NCBI GenBank assembly: GCA_002709075.1
Contig: PAPV01000018.1
Location: 1-64,000 of the forward strand
Direction: 5' to 3'
Length of the DNA: 64,000 nucleotides
Source: Rhodospirillaceae bacterium
GTDB lineage: Bacteria > Pseudomonadota > Alphaproteobacteria > MPNO01 > UBA2964
Shown: positions 29,527 to 37,465 of the stretch, piece by piece
Layout of the letters: every line of letters begins with the position of its first letter
Position numbering within the stretch: the stretch's first letter is position 1
The notes under the pieces: model-generated
Databases searched by the model: none
The model's input: the letters and a program-made list of their open reading frames with translations, nothing else
Told to the model about the DNA's origin: nothing
Translations under genes and position numbers: made by a program

Positions 29527-30462
29527 TCAATGTTTTGGTAAGTTGATAACCCTACGATAAAAAGTTTCATCGATATATTCTTCTATGTCAGAGAGCGGTT
29601 TGTCATTAGCGGCGTATTTTGATCTTAATTCAAGAACGGTTTTCAATCCTTCTCTATCGATTAGCCCGTCAGAGACAAGACCTGTTTCTGGATTCTTTAG
29701 TGTTTCTAAAGCGGGTACAACGGTTTTGGGGTTTAACTGTGGCATGTGACGCAACAGCATATTCCTCGCTGAGTCAGTATTGTTTTCATTTAACACCCAA
29801 TTTAATGCATCCAAATATCCTTTTATAAACCCAACAATTCGATCCTCATTACTATTTGCCCACCTACGCATCACCCCAAACATCTGGCCAGGGTAATTCT
29901 TAAACACATCTCGGCTTGAACATAGAACTTTATAACCAAGAGCTTTAGCCTGAGAAGTAAATGGTTCGATTAAGAGTGTGCACGAGTAATTACCATCTTT
30001 TACCCCTTGCCACCTGTGTGGTGTGGCGCCAACTGACACTAATGAATAATCACCCGGCCTTAGGCCGGCATTATCAAGCATTTTATATAAAACAAATGCA
30101 AATCCTGTTGATATCGCATCCATCGCAACCTCTGTACCCCGTAAATCCTCAATAGTTTGTATTCCAGGTCCGGCCACAAGTGACAGCTCGATTTGGGTTG
30201 CACCCATGAAGATTGCAAGATCAGGATTATTTTTTGGTGTTTCTTCACCAGCATTCTCTTGATAAGCTATGAAATTATCTACAGCACCGCATGCAATATC
30301 AAATTTACCATCAATCAGATTAACGAGTTGATATATCGAACTCGGGGTTACTTCTAAAGAAACCGGGGTTGCATAATTTTCAAAAAATCCAATTTCTATC
30401 CCAGCATGAAACACTAGAAGACCAGAATTTGGAAATCCTATTAGCCGAAGCGATTTACTCAT
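29527..30462 (-). CDS. Periplasmic-binding-fold protein without signal peptide (NMT1/SsuA-like)
   Basis: The 311 residues follow the pattern of ABC nitrate/sulfonate/THI5-type binding proteins: GFPNSGLLVFHAGIEIGFF near the N-terminus, FDIACGAVDN (about 53-63) and IEDLRGTEVAMDAISTGFA (about 102). There is no signal peptide and no lipobox at the start, and no permease or ATPase gene is nearby. It follows the molybdenum hydroxylase gene by 11 bp and is surely cotranscribed. The same fold is used by cytosolic enzymes such as 4,5-dihydroxyphthalate decarboxylase and THI5-type proteins. A cytosolic catalytic or sensing role is therefore as likely as transport. Confidence 0.75.
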   Translation of the reverse strand: MSKSLRLIGFPNSGLLVFHAGIEIGFFENYATPVSLEVTPSSIYQLVNLIDGKFDIACGAVDNFIAYQENAGEETPKNNPDLAIFMGATQIELSLVAGPGIQTIEDLRGTEVAMDAISTGFAFVLYKMLDNAGLRPGDYSLVSVGATPHRWQGVKDGNYSCTLLIEPFTSQAKALGYKVLCSSRDVFKNYPGQMFGVMRRWANSNEDRIVGFIKGYLDALNWVLNENNTDSARNMLLRHMPQLNPKTVVPALETLKNPETGLVSDGLIDREGLKTVLELRSKYAANDKPLSDIEEYIDETFYRRVINLPKH

Positions 30463-30473
30463 AATTATAACCT

Positions 30474-32837
30474 TTAATAATTAGATCCTAGTGCTGCGTT
30501 TTTTGCATCCTGCATTGCCTTCCATAACTTCAAGGATGTAAAAGGCATTTTTATATCTCTAATTCCATAATCGCTCAGAGCGTCCATTATAGCATTAGAT
30601 ATTACTCCAGGTGCAGGAGTTGTACCCCCTTCACCACCAGCCTTTACTCCCAATGGGTTGGTTGGAGATGGCACTTCATTTAGAGCAGTGATAAATGGTG
30701 GAAATTGATCTGCTCGCGGCATACCATAATCCATAAATGATCCACTTAAGGGCTGTCCGTCACCATCAAAAACACATTCTTCGCACAAAGCTTGCCCAAC
30801 CCCTTGAACAATACCTCCATGAGTCTGTCCATCAACAATTAGCGGGTTAATTGCTCTGCCTACATCATCAATCGATACATATAATGTAATTTCCGGCACT
30901 CCAGTCTCTTCATCAATTTCTATTTCACAGATATGACAGCCATTTGGGAACACTGGTGTATGCATTTCATTCTGCGCTGTGACTGACATACCATCTGAAA
31001 GATACCCCGTTAACAAACGTTTTTCCGCCTCTCTCGCTAATTCAAATAATTCAATTTTACGGTCTGTGCCCTTAACTTTAAAATATCCGTCTTTGAAATC
31101 TATATCTTGCTTGGAAGCCTCAAAAATCTCTTCAGCTATCATTTTACCCTTTTCGATAAGCACCTCCGCCGCTTTGACTATTACAGTTCCCGCCATGCGC
31201 ATCGATCTTCCGGAGTGTGATCCACCCCCGACACGTACGATATCCGTGTCACCGACAATAACATTTATTTTTTCGACTGGTTGGCCTAACCACGCTGCGG
31301 CAACCTGCGCAAAGCTTGTTTCATGCCCCTGTCCACTAGGTTGAGTTCCAATAACAAGATCTATTTTATCTTCATCTGGCAAAACATGGAGTTGAGTTTC
31401 CTCTATTGGGCTGCCAATTGAGGACTCTACATAATGAGCCACACCCCGACCTAGAAGTTTTCCGCGTTTTTTGGCATCATCTTTTCTTTCCTCAAAACCA
31501 TCAAATTCTGCCAAGTCTATAGCCATATCCAAGCTTTTCTCGTACTTCCCGCTATCATAGACCATCCCCACTGCGTTGCGATATGGCATTTCATCCTCCG
31601 AAACGAGATTGCGCCTTCGCAAATCCAATGGATCAAAACCACATTCCTTCGCTGCAACTTCAACCAATCGTTCAATGCAATATATAATTTCTGGCCGACC
31701 CGACGATCTATATGCATTGGTTGGAGCGGTGTTTGTGAAAATTGCCCGAGACTGTAGGTACGCAGAAGGTATTCGATACGAGCCTGTTATAATTCCAGAA
31801 CCTTTTGAAAGTGGTGATAGCGATACACAACGTGAACCAACATTACTTAAATTCCTCGACTTAATTCCTAAAAATGTACCTTTCGAATCGAGTGCTAGTT
31901 CCATGTCCACTTGCAAATCGCGTCCTTGATAATCGGTTAAAAACGACTCAGACCGTTCTATGGTGCATTTGACCGGACGACCAATTTTTTGTGCTGCCCA
32001 CGCTACTAAAGGGAATTCAACATAAGTACGATTACGAGTTCCAAAATTACCGCCAACATCAAGTGCAAATACTCTCACCTGATCAGCATCAACTCCAAGA
32101 ACTTCCGCAATCTCACGTTTTTGCCTCACTGTTCCGCCACTTCCAGCAAAGAGAGTAAATTTGTTTTCTACATCATCATACAGTCCAAGTGCAGAACGCG
32201 GTTCCATCGGCACTCCCGTAACACGGGGAATATCATATGACATCTTAACCACATAATCAGCTTTGGCGAAGGCCTCTTCCGTTGCGCCTTTGTCCCCAAA
32301 GAAAGTTTCTACAAAGACGTTACTTGCCATTTCTTCCCAAACCAAAGGAGCAGTCGACTTATCGGCCTCCAAGGCATGGGTTACTGAGGTTAAAGGATCA
32401 AACTCAATAAAGACCTTTTCTGCGGCTCTCTGCGCTATTGCTTTGGTTTCTCCTATCACCATTGCCAGAGCTTCACCAGCATAACGGGCTTTATCAGCAG
32501 GCAGAGGAATATGAGATCCAATAAATTCGTCTTCGCCAACCTGCTTGCCTGGCGCATGTAATTTCATGTCGAAATTAGTAGATGGGAATGGACTGTGTGG
32601 AATCTGGCCCAATTTATCAGCAATACAATCTTTGCCGGTCAAAACCGCTAGAACCCCATCCATTGCCATAGCGTCTGCAGAATTAATCGATTTTATAATT
32701 GCGTGAGCATATGGAGACCTTACCATGACCGCATACACCTGACCGTCTACTGCGTGGTCATCGCTGAATTTCCCATTTCCAGTAAGAAGCCTCACATCTT
32801 CTTTGCGCACAACCCTCTCTCCAATCGGGCCGTTCAT
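30474..32837 (-). CDS. Molybdopterin-binding large subunit of a xanthine dehydrogenase/CO dehydrogenase family hydroxylase
   Basis: The 787-residue protein is the length of CoxL-type subunits. It begins GERVVRKEDVRLLTGNGKFSDD, as family members do, and the start is set by AGGAGG six bases before the second of two adjacent ATGs. The active-site loop reads AYRSSGR: neither AYRCSFR of true CO dehydrogenase nor AYRGAGR of the common form II. The base glutamate is in AGGEGGTTPAPG near the C-terminus. Such enzymes hydroxylate aldehydes, purines, or N-heterocyclic and aromatic acids. The FAD and 2Fe-2S partner subunits are not encoded nearby on either side, so they must come from elsewhere. Cotranscribed with the binding-fold protein. 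Confidence 0.9.
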   Translation of the reverse strand: MNGPIGERVVRKEDVRLLTGNGKFSDDHAVDGQVYAVMVRSPYAHAIIKSINSADAMAMDGVLAVLTGKDCIADKLGQIPHSPFPSTNFDMKLHAPGKQVGEDEFIGSHIPLPADKARYAGEALAMVIGETKAIAQRAAEKVFIEFDPLTSVTHALEADKSTAPLVWEEMASNVFVETFFGDKGATEEAFAKADYVVKMSYDIPRVTGVPMEPRSALGLYDDVENKFTLFAGSGGTVRQKREIAEVLGVDADQVRVFALDVGGNFGTRNRTYVEFPLVAWAAQKIGRPVKCTIERSESFLTDYQGRDLQVDMELALDSKGTFLGIKSRNLSNVGSRCVSLSPLSKGSGIITGSYRIPSAYLQSRAIFTNTAPTNAYRSSGRPEIIYCIERLVEVAAKECGFDPLDLRRRNLVSEDEMPYRNAVGMVYDSGKYEKSLDMAIDLAEFDGFEERKDDAKKRGKLLGRGVAHYVESSIGSPIEETQLHVLPDEDKIDLVIGTQPSGQGHETSFAQVAAAWLGQPVEKINVIVGDTDIVRVGGGSHSGRSMRMAGTVIVKAAEVLIEKGKMIAEEIFEASKQDIDFKDGYFKVKGTDRKIELFELAREAEKRLLTGYLSDGMSVTAQNEMHTPVFPNGCHICEIEIDEETGVPEITLYVSIDDVGRAINPLIVDGQTHGGIVQGVGQALCEECVFDGDGQPLSGSFMDYGMPRADQFPPFITALNEVPSPTNPLGVKAGGEGGTTPAPGVISNAIMDALSDYGIRDIKMPFTSLKLWKAMQDAKNAALGSNY

Positions 32838-33257
32838 CATAAACCTCCTCTTATTCATCGCTACACATAGGTATTTAGACTAAAGCAAGAAAATGGCAAA
32901 CCACCCAATTCCTTATTTTTTCAAGTTAAAAATAATAACAAACTTACGGTCTTATCTGGAGATAGGTAATGTTTTTTTTCTGAATAAAAAAACCTTGAGG
33001 GAAAAGCATTTTTTCTTCTCATAGTCTTTAATATCATAAAAATCGATGTAAGAATTAAAATCCAATTTTTTTATGAAAATACCATTGGTATTATTTAAAT
33101 AAAATCGGTAACAGATCAAAAACTTAACCGGCACCCTGCTTTTTTTCAGAAAATTACTGTAGAAAGATACTTATAATTTTTTTAATTTTCATTATTTTTC
33201 TCATTTGGGCGGTTATTAATATTTTCTGATTTCCAACAAGAAGGAAGGATAAATCTT
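32838..33257. other. AT-rich intergenic region, no gene seen
   Basis: About 420 bp between the divergent molybdenum hydroxylase and the 83-residue protein genes. It is dominated by A and T runs. A 60-codon minus-strand frame at 32952-33134 has low-complexity coding and no ribosome-binding site, so I do not call it. AAGGAAGG at 33241-33248 is the ribosome-binding site of the next gene. Confidence 0.45.
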
Positions 33258-33509
33258 ATGAGTAAATTCTACAACCCAGACCTTGGACAAAATGCTGAAA
33301 ACCCGTTCGCCCGCGACGCCAACAACAAATTAGTTCGCAGGACCTTTTGGCTGGATATGAGTGACAACTCATTAGTGCTTGCTATGACAAAAGGTATTGG
33401 AAGTCCATTAAATAATGACGAAAAACGTGCACACCTTAGTGACCTCGGGAGGTCACATTTGATCGAACAAGTCTGTCCAGTGGAAATACTCCCACCTGAA
33501 AAAACATAG
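33258..33509 (+). CDS. Hypothetical protein, 83 aa
   Basis: A small soluble protein with no recognised domain. The ATG is preceded by AAGGAAGG about 9 nt upstream, and the 3' end is 20 bp from the ABC-F gene, so the two are probably cotranscribed. The sequence is acidic and asparagine-rich near the start (YNPDLGQNAENPFARDANNKL) and ends in VEILPPEKT. It has no cysteine pair or metal site, only a single Cys near the end. The good start signal and conserved-looking composition support a real gene. Function unknown. Confidence 0.65.
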   Translation: MSKFYNPDLGQNAENPFARDANNKLVRRTFWLDMSDNSLVLAMTKGIGSPLNNDEKRAHLSDLGRSHLIEQVCPVEILPPEKT

Positions 33510-33529
33510 GAATAAGGGGAACAAAAGTT

Positions 33530-35386
33530 TTGCTTCATATAGATCAAGTGTCGCTTCGTGCTGGACAAAAAATTTTGCTTAAAAATGCCAGTTTAACAAT
33601 CAACTCAAAAGAAAGGATTGGTCTGGTAGGACAAAATGGAGTTGGAAAAACAAGCTTATTAAATCTTATCCAAGGGGATCTTCAACCTGACAGTGGAAAA
33701 ATCTCTGTACCTAAAAATATTTTTATTGCTATGTCCAACCAAGAGCCACCTTCAGAGAAAATATCGCCTCTGGAATTTGTTCTCAGAAGCAAAAATGACC
33801 TTTTCGCCCTTCGAACGGAAGCAAAAACAGCTACTGACCCCCAAAGGATAGCAGAAATTTATGAAAAATTAATAAATCTTGACTCTAACCGCTCTGTTCC
33901 CAAAGCGGCAAAGATCCTCGCAGGTCTAGGCTTTACATATAAAATGCAACAACAGTCCTGCAATAACCTCTCGGGTGGATGGAAGATGCGCGTAGGTATG
34001 GCGGCTCTATTATTTTCTGAACCGGATATGCTACTTCTTGATGAACCCACCAATCATCTCGACCTAGAATCAAATATTTGGCTTATCAGCTACCTTCAAA
34101 AGTACCAAGGCACTGTCATATTAGTCAGTCATGATAGAGAGCTTCTAAATTCTGTACCAAAAAGAATAATTCATATTGAAAATTATAAACTGAAAAGTTA
34201 TACGGGTAATTACGAACAATTTACTAAAACCCGCAACAAACAAATTGAACAAGTACTTTCTACTAAACAAAAACAAGATGCAGAAAAGAATAAAATAACA
34301 TCGTTTGTAGATAGATTTCGTTCAACCGCTAAAAAAGCGAAACAAGCACAATCACGTCTCAAGTTGTTAGAAAAAATGGAACCTATTCCTGAGTTTCCTG
34401 ATACAGAGAGACAGATATTTGAATTTCCAGAACCGGAACAACTACCTCCCCCTTTGTATAATTTAGCTAAGGTTTCTGCTGGATATAACAAAACAATGGT
34501 TTTAAAAAACATCTCATTGCGCCTAGATGCCGATGACCGTATTGCACTTTTGGGACCAAATGGTAACGGGAAATCTACTTTCATAAAGTTGCTTGCCGGA
34601 AAAATACAAGCAGTTTCAGGAGTGATATCAAAATCGTCCAAACTCAAGATTGGATACTTTGACCAACATCAATCTAATCTATTGGATTTATCGGCAACCC
34701 CGTTTACCGAAATGAAAAAACGCCAAAATAATTTAACACCACAGAGAATAAGGAAACATTTAGGACATTTTGGTTTTTCACAAGAACGTGCTGATGTAAA
34801 AATAGGATTTCTCTCTGGGGGGGAGAAAGCGCGTTTATTATTTGCATTAATTAGTGCGGAAAAACCGAATGTTTTACTCTTAGACGAACCGACAAATCAT
34901 CTTGATATAGAATCGCGTGAAGCATTGGTCCAAGCTATCAATTCGTTTGCAGGTGCAGTGATCATAGTGAGCCATGACACACATATCATAGAGACAGTGG
35001 CGGAGAGATTATGGGAGGTTTCCAACGGGTCGGTTAAGACATTCGATGGTAATTTAAATGACTATCGAAAGAGCGTGTTAGGTAAGCTAAAATCAACATC
35101 TTTAGTTGGAAAAACCCCGGGTGTTGTGAAGAACAAACAAATGGCTTTTGGTTCAAGCAGAACAAAAAAAAGGCGTAAAATTCAAAACGATCTTATGGTG
35201 TGCGAACGTAAAATAAAGAAATTAGAAAATAAACTGGCCGTTAAAAACGAACAGTTTATGAAACTAAATTACTATAAGGATGTAAACCAAGTTAGAAGGG
35301 ACAGCCAACTTGTGACCGAATTAAAAAAAAGGATTGACGAACAAAAAACTATTTGGGAACGCCTGGTAGACGCAATGGACAGTTAG
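33530..35386 (+). CDS. ABC-F family ATPase (Uup/EttA-like, ribosome-associated)
   Basis: Two ABC ATPase domains on one chain with no membrane segment. The first has Walker A GQNGVGKTS (about residue 34), signature LSGGW (about 147) and Walker B LLLDEPTNHLD (about 166). The second has GPNGNGKST (about 343), FLSGGEKAR (about 428) and LLLDEPTNHLD (about 449). A charged linker joins the domains, and a basic C-terminal coiled-coil extension (about 540-618) resembles the DNA- or RNA-binding tail of Uup. ABC-F proteins act at the ribosomal E site to relieve stalls or give antibiotic protection. The start is TTG with AAGGGGA upstream. Confidence 0.92.
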   Translation: MLHIDQVSLRAGQKILLKNASLTINSKERIGLVGQNGVGKTSLLNLIQGDLQPDSGKISVPKNIFIAMSNQEPPSEKISPLEFVLRSKNDLFALRTEAKTATDPQRIAEIYEKLINLDSNRSVPKAAKILAGLGFTYKMQQQSCNNLSGGWKMRVGMAALLFSEPDMLLLDEPTNHLDLESNIWLISYLQKYQGTVILVSHDRELLNSVPKRIIHIENYKLKSYTGNYEQFTKTRNKQIEQVLSTKQKQDAEKNKITSFVDRFRSTAKKAKQAQSRLKLLEKMEPIPEFPDTERQIFEFPEPEQLPPPLYNLAKVSAGYNKTMVLKNISLRLDADDRIALLGPNGNGKSTFIKLLAGKIQAVSGVISKSSKLKIGYFDQHQSNLLDLSATPFTEMKKRQNNLTPQRIRKHLGHFGFSQERADVKIGFLSGGEKARLLFALISAEKPNVLLLDEPTNHLDIESREALVQAINSFAGAVIIVSHDTHIIETVAERLWEVSNGSVKTFDGNLNDYRKSVLGKLKSTSLVGKTPGVVKNKQMAFGSSRTKKRRKIQNDLMVCERKIKKLENKLAVKNEQFMKLNYYKDVNQVRRDSQLVTELKKRIDEQKTIWERLVDAMDS

Positions 35387-35393
35387 CAAAAAT

Positions 35394-35687
35394 TTATCCA
35401 CCCCAGATGTCGTCATACCGAGTCGAACCGTCCTTTGATTTATAGTGGTCTCTATGAGTTTTTTGTTTTGCCGAACCAAAGGTTAAGCTGGTCAATATTA
35501 TACCAACAGCTACTGCAACATGCCCCACTACTAACTCTCCCCACCAGAACCAAGAACCAATAGCTATTGAAAATACAGTGCTCCACATGATTGACAGTAA
35601 TACCATCAGTTGGAACCGTTGTACCTGTGGAAGATGTTTAAGTGGATTTTTATTCGAATCCATAATAGACGTATATTGTTCTCTCAT
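35394..35687 (-). CDS. Small membrane protein, 97 aa, unknown function
   Basis: Two hydrophobic segments (about residues 25-48 and 52-73, FQLMVLLSIMWSTVFSIA... and VVGHVAVAVGIILTSL) flank a Trp-rich turn. The C-terminal tail is hydrophilic (HRDHYKSKDGSTRYDDIWGG). The start is set at the ATG with AAGGAG 5 nt upstream. It converges with the ABC-F gene across 7 bp. I do not recognise the family; the charged C-terminus probably faces the cytoplasm. Confidence 0.7.
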   Translation of the reverse strand: MREQYTSIMDSNKNPLKHLPQVQRFQLMVLLSIMWSTVFSIAIGSWFWWGELVVGHVAVAVGIILTSLTFGSAKQKTHRDHYKSKDGSTRYDDIWGG

Positions 35688-35768
35688 AATCACTCCTTGT
35701 TTTTATATATTACGACTTTAACCCAGACTTGGATTTGTTATCCTTGATTTTTTTTATTTGTTTCCATT

Positions 35769-35996
35769 TTATTGTTTCAAATCAATAGGTACACGCCATT
35801 TGCGACAATCTCCGTGCTTCCAGGATATAAATTCGTTCTCCGTACAACAGTGTTCAAGGAGCCTAACAGTTTTCGCTCGGATATTTCCTCTGGACCGAGT
35901 TATTAACTTTTCGGAAGACCATCACTTGTTAATTAACCAAGGAAAACGCGCAATTTCTTCACCGGATTTCAACTCAAACATACCCGCCTGACACAA
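35769..35996 (-). pseudogene. Small protein gene interrupted by an in-frame TGA (35922-35924)
   Basis: Read leftward from about 35996, the frame gives LCQAGMFELKSGEEIARF and on to WLINK, then a TGA, then 50 more codons. These include RAKTVRLLEHCCTENEF and WKHGDCRKWRVPIDLKQ before a TAA at 35771. The part after the TGA has no start codon of its own yet looks protein-like, with three cysteines and two histidines. Options are a nonsense-mutated gene, a sequencing error, or a second selenocysteine codon in this window. A weak CTCGG/CCGAG hairpin lies 22 nt after the TGA but has a 14-nt loop without a leading G, so I favour a broken gene. ATG at 35981 is the alternative start. Confidence 0.4.
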
Positions 35997-36155
35997 AGTA
36001 ACGTTCTACAGTTCTGACAACACCTGCCTAAATTGCAAGTTAGGTCGCCTTATCAATCATTTATTTCAACTAATAAACTAAAGTTTCACAATTTTCATAT
36101 TCCGTCTCTGGATATGGCAACTTGATGTGCATTAATTGCAGTTAAAGCTAAACTC

Positions 36156-37352
36156 TTATCCTTTAGCAGGCACTTGATACTTTAATTTTATTTCTTTTCC
36201 ATTCTCTGCTGATTTAATAATCGCCAGACACATTTCCAAATTTGCCCTTCCCCATTCTCCGTTGTGAAGAGGTTCGATTCCTTTAAAGACTGCGTCGTAT
36301 AATTCTTCGAAAACCTCTGCTCTTGGGAAAGTTGGAGGTTTTAAAATCTCCGTTTTCTTTTGGTCGCCGTAAAGGTCAATTCGGTCAGGTAGCGGATTAA
36401 TATCTCCGCGAGTACAAGATACAATTAACGACCCAAAATGTTCATAATACCTATTTTTCATGTAATTACTGGTAGGAATGCTAACACTACTTTCACCTCC
36501 GTATGCTCTTGAATCTTTGAGTAAAATCTCGGCGTTATCGTTATTGATTTTCTCCAATGAACGTCTAGCCACGCCATAATTGTCTGGATCCTTAGCGATA
36601 CCGGACTCACTGATCCAACCAGTGAATTGATCGGTGTCAAACCGTCCGTATCCATTGTAAGAGATATTGGCAAATACTCCATCAGCAAATTTGATTAAAG
36701 CAGTGTATGCTCCATCAGCAGGACGATTCTCGTCCCAGTCTCCAATTGCAGCGTAAACACTCTCTCCTCTACCTCCCGCTAACAGCCGAACAATATCGAC
36801 TTGATGCGAGCCTTGACTAAAAACAACCCCTCCGCCCATTGCTGTGACAAATTCTTCCGGCCTTCGTGGTCTGTATAAGAAGTCGGTATAATTAAGCGCA
36901 GTAATCATTTTCAGTTTGCCTAATGTTTCGGCTTCAATAATTTGTTGTGTCTTTTTAATTGGTGTATCAAAACTGTGACTGTGACCAACCACCAAGTATA
37001 CTCCAGCATTTCGCGCTGCTTTTATCATTGCAGTACACTCATCGATGGTAATTGCCATGGGTTTTTCAACCAATATGTGCTTACCCATACCAGCCGCTAA
37101 CGTTACATGGTCAATGTGAAATTGGTGAGGGGTCGCGATGTAAATTGCGTCCAATCGGTCATCTGAACACATAGATTGCAGCGAAGTGTATGCTTTTCCA
37201 TCAAAATCATTTTCGAACCGATCAAGAGCACTTCTTCTTAAATCAGTAGCCGCTAATATATTGATCATTGGATTTAATGTTAATGCAGGCAACATTACGC
37301 TGAAGCCCCTGCCCAAACCTGCAATTCCAAGATTTAACTTTTTGGTTGACAT
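36156..37352 (-). CDS. Gfo/Idh/MocA family NAD(P)-dependent oxidoreductase
   Basis: The 398-residue protein has an N-terminal Rossmann fold with a dinucleotide loop GIAGLGRGFSVML and the family block YIATPHQFHIDHVTLAAGMGKHILVEKP (residues near 70-98), where EKP holds the catalytic lysine. The C-terminal alpha/beta domain includes GGGVVFSQGSHQVDIVRLL, with the conserved Gln-His. Members oxidise sugars, inositols or cis-dihydrodiols. It is divergent from the Rieske oxygenase gene 113 bp away. That pairing matches phthalate-type pathways, where such an enzyme can dehydrogenate the dihydrodiol, but this is inference. Confidence 0.88.
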   Translation of the reverse strand: MSTKKLNLGIAGLGRGFSVMLPALTLNPMINILAATDLRRSALDRFENDFDGKAYTSLQSMCSDDRLDAIYIATPHQFHIDHVTLAAGMGKHILVEKPMAITIDECTAMIKAARNAGVYLVVGHSHSFDTPIKKTQQIIEAETLGKLKMITALNYTDFLYRPRRPEEFVTAMGGGVVFSQGSHQVDIVRLLAGGRGESVYAAIGDWDENRPADGAYTALIKFADGVFANISYNGYGRFDTDQFTGWISESGIAKDPDNYGVARRSLEKINNDNAEILLKDSRAYGGESSVSIPTSNYMKNRYYEHFGSLIVSCTRGDINPLPDRIDLYGDQKKTEILKPPTFPRAEVFEELYDAVFKGIEPLHNGEWGRANLEMCLAIIKSAENGKEIKLKYQVPAKG

Positions 37353-37465
37353 CTAAATCTCACTTTTTTTCTTAATGGAAATATATTTGGCTTGACAGAA
37401 TTGATCAACGTTCTAAAATTTTAACACACTTAGATATCTAAGTTTACAAGACTGGATGGTGGGAT

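Noticed and set aside
32952-33134. Minus-strand 60-codon frame
   Set aside because: Low-complexity A/T coding with no ribosome-binding site or recognisable feature.
35922-35924. Reassignment of TGA to tryptophan in this organism
   Set aside because: TGA ends several clear genes here, for example the RND pump at 10498-10500 and the peroxiredoxin at 43473-43475, so TGA is a normal stop codon.
35758-35991. Plus-strand 77-codon frame
   Set aside because: It is antisense to the more protein-like minus-strand frame with the internal TGA, has no ribosome-binding site and an implausible composition.
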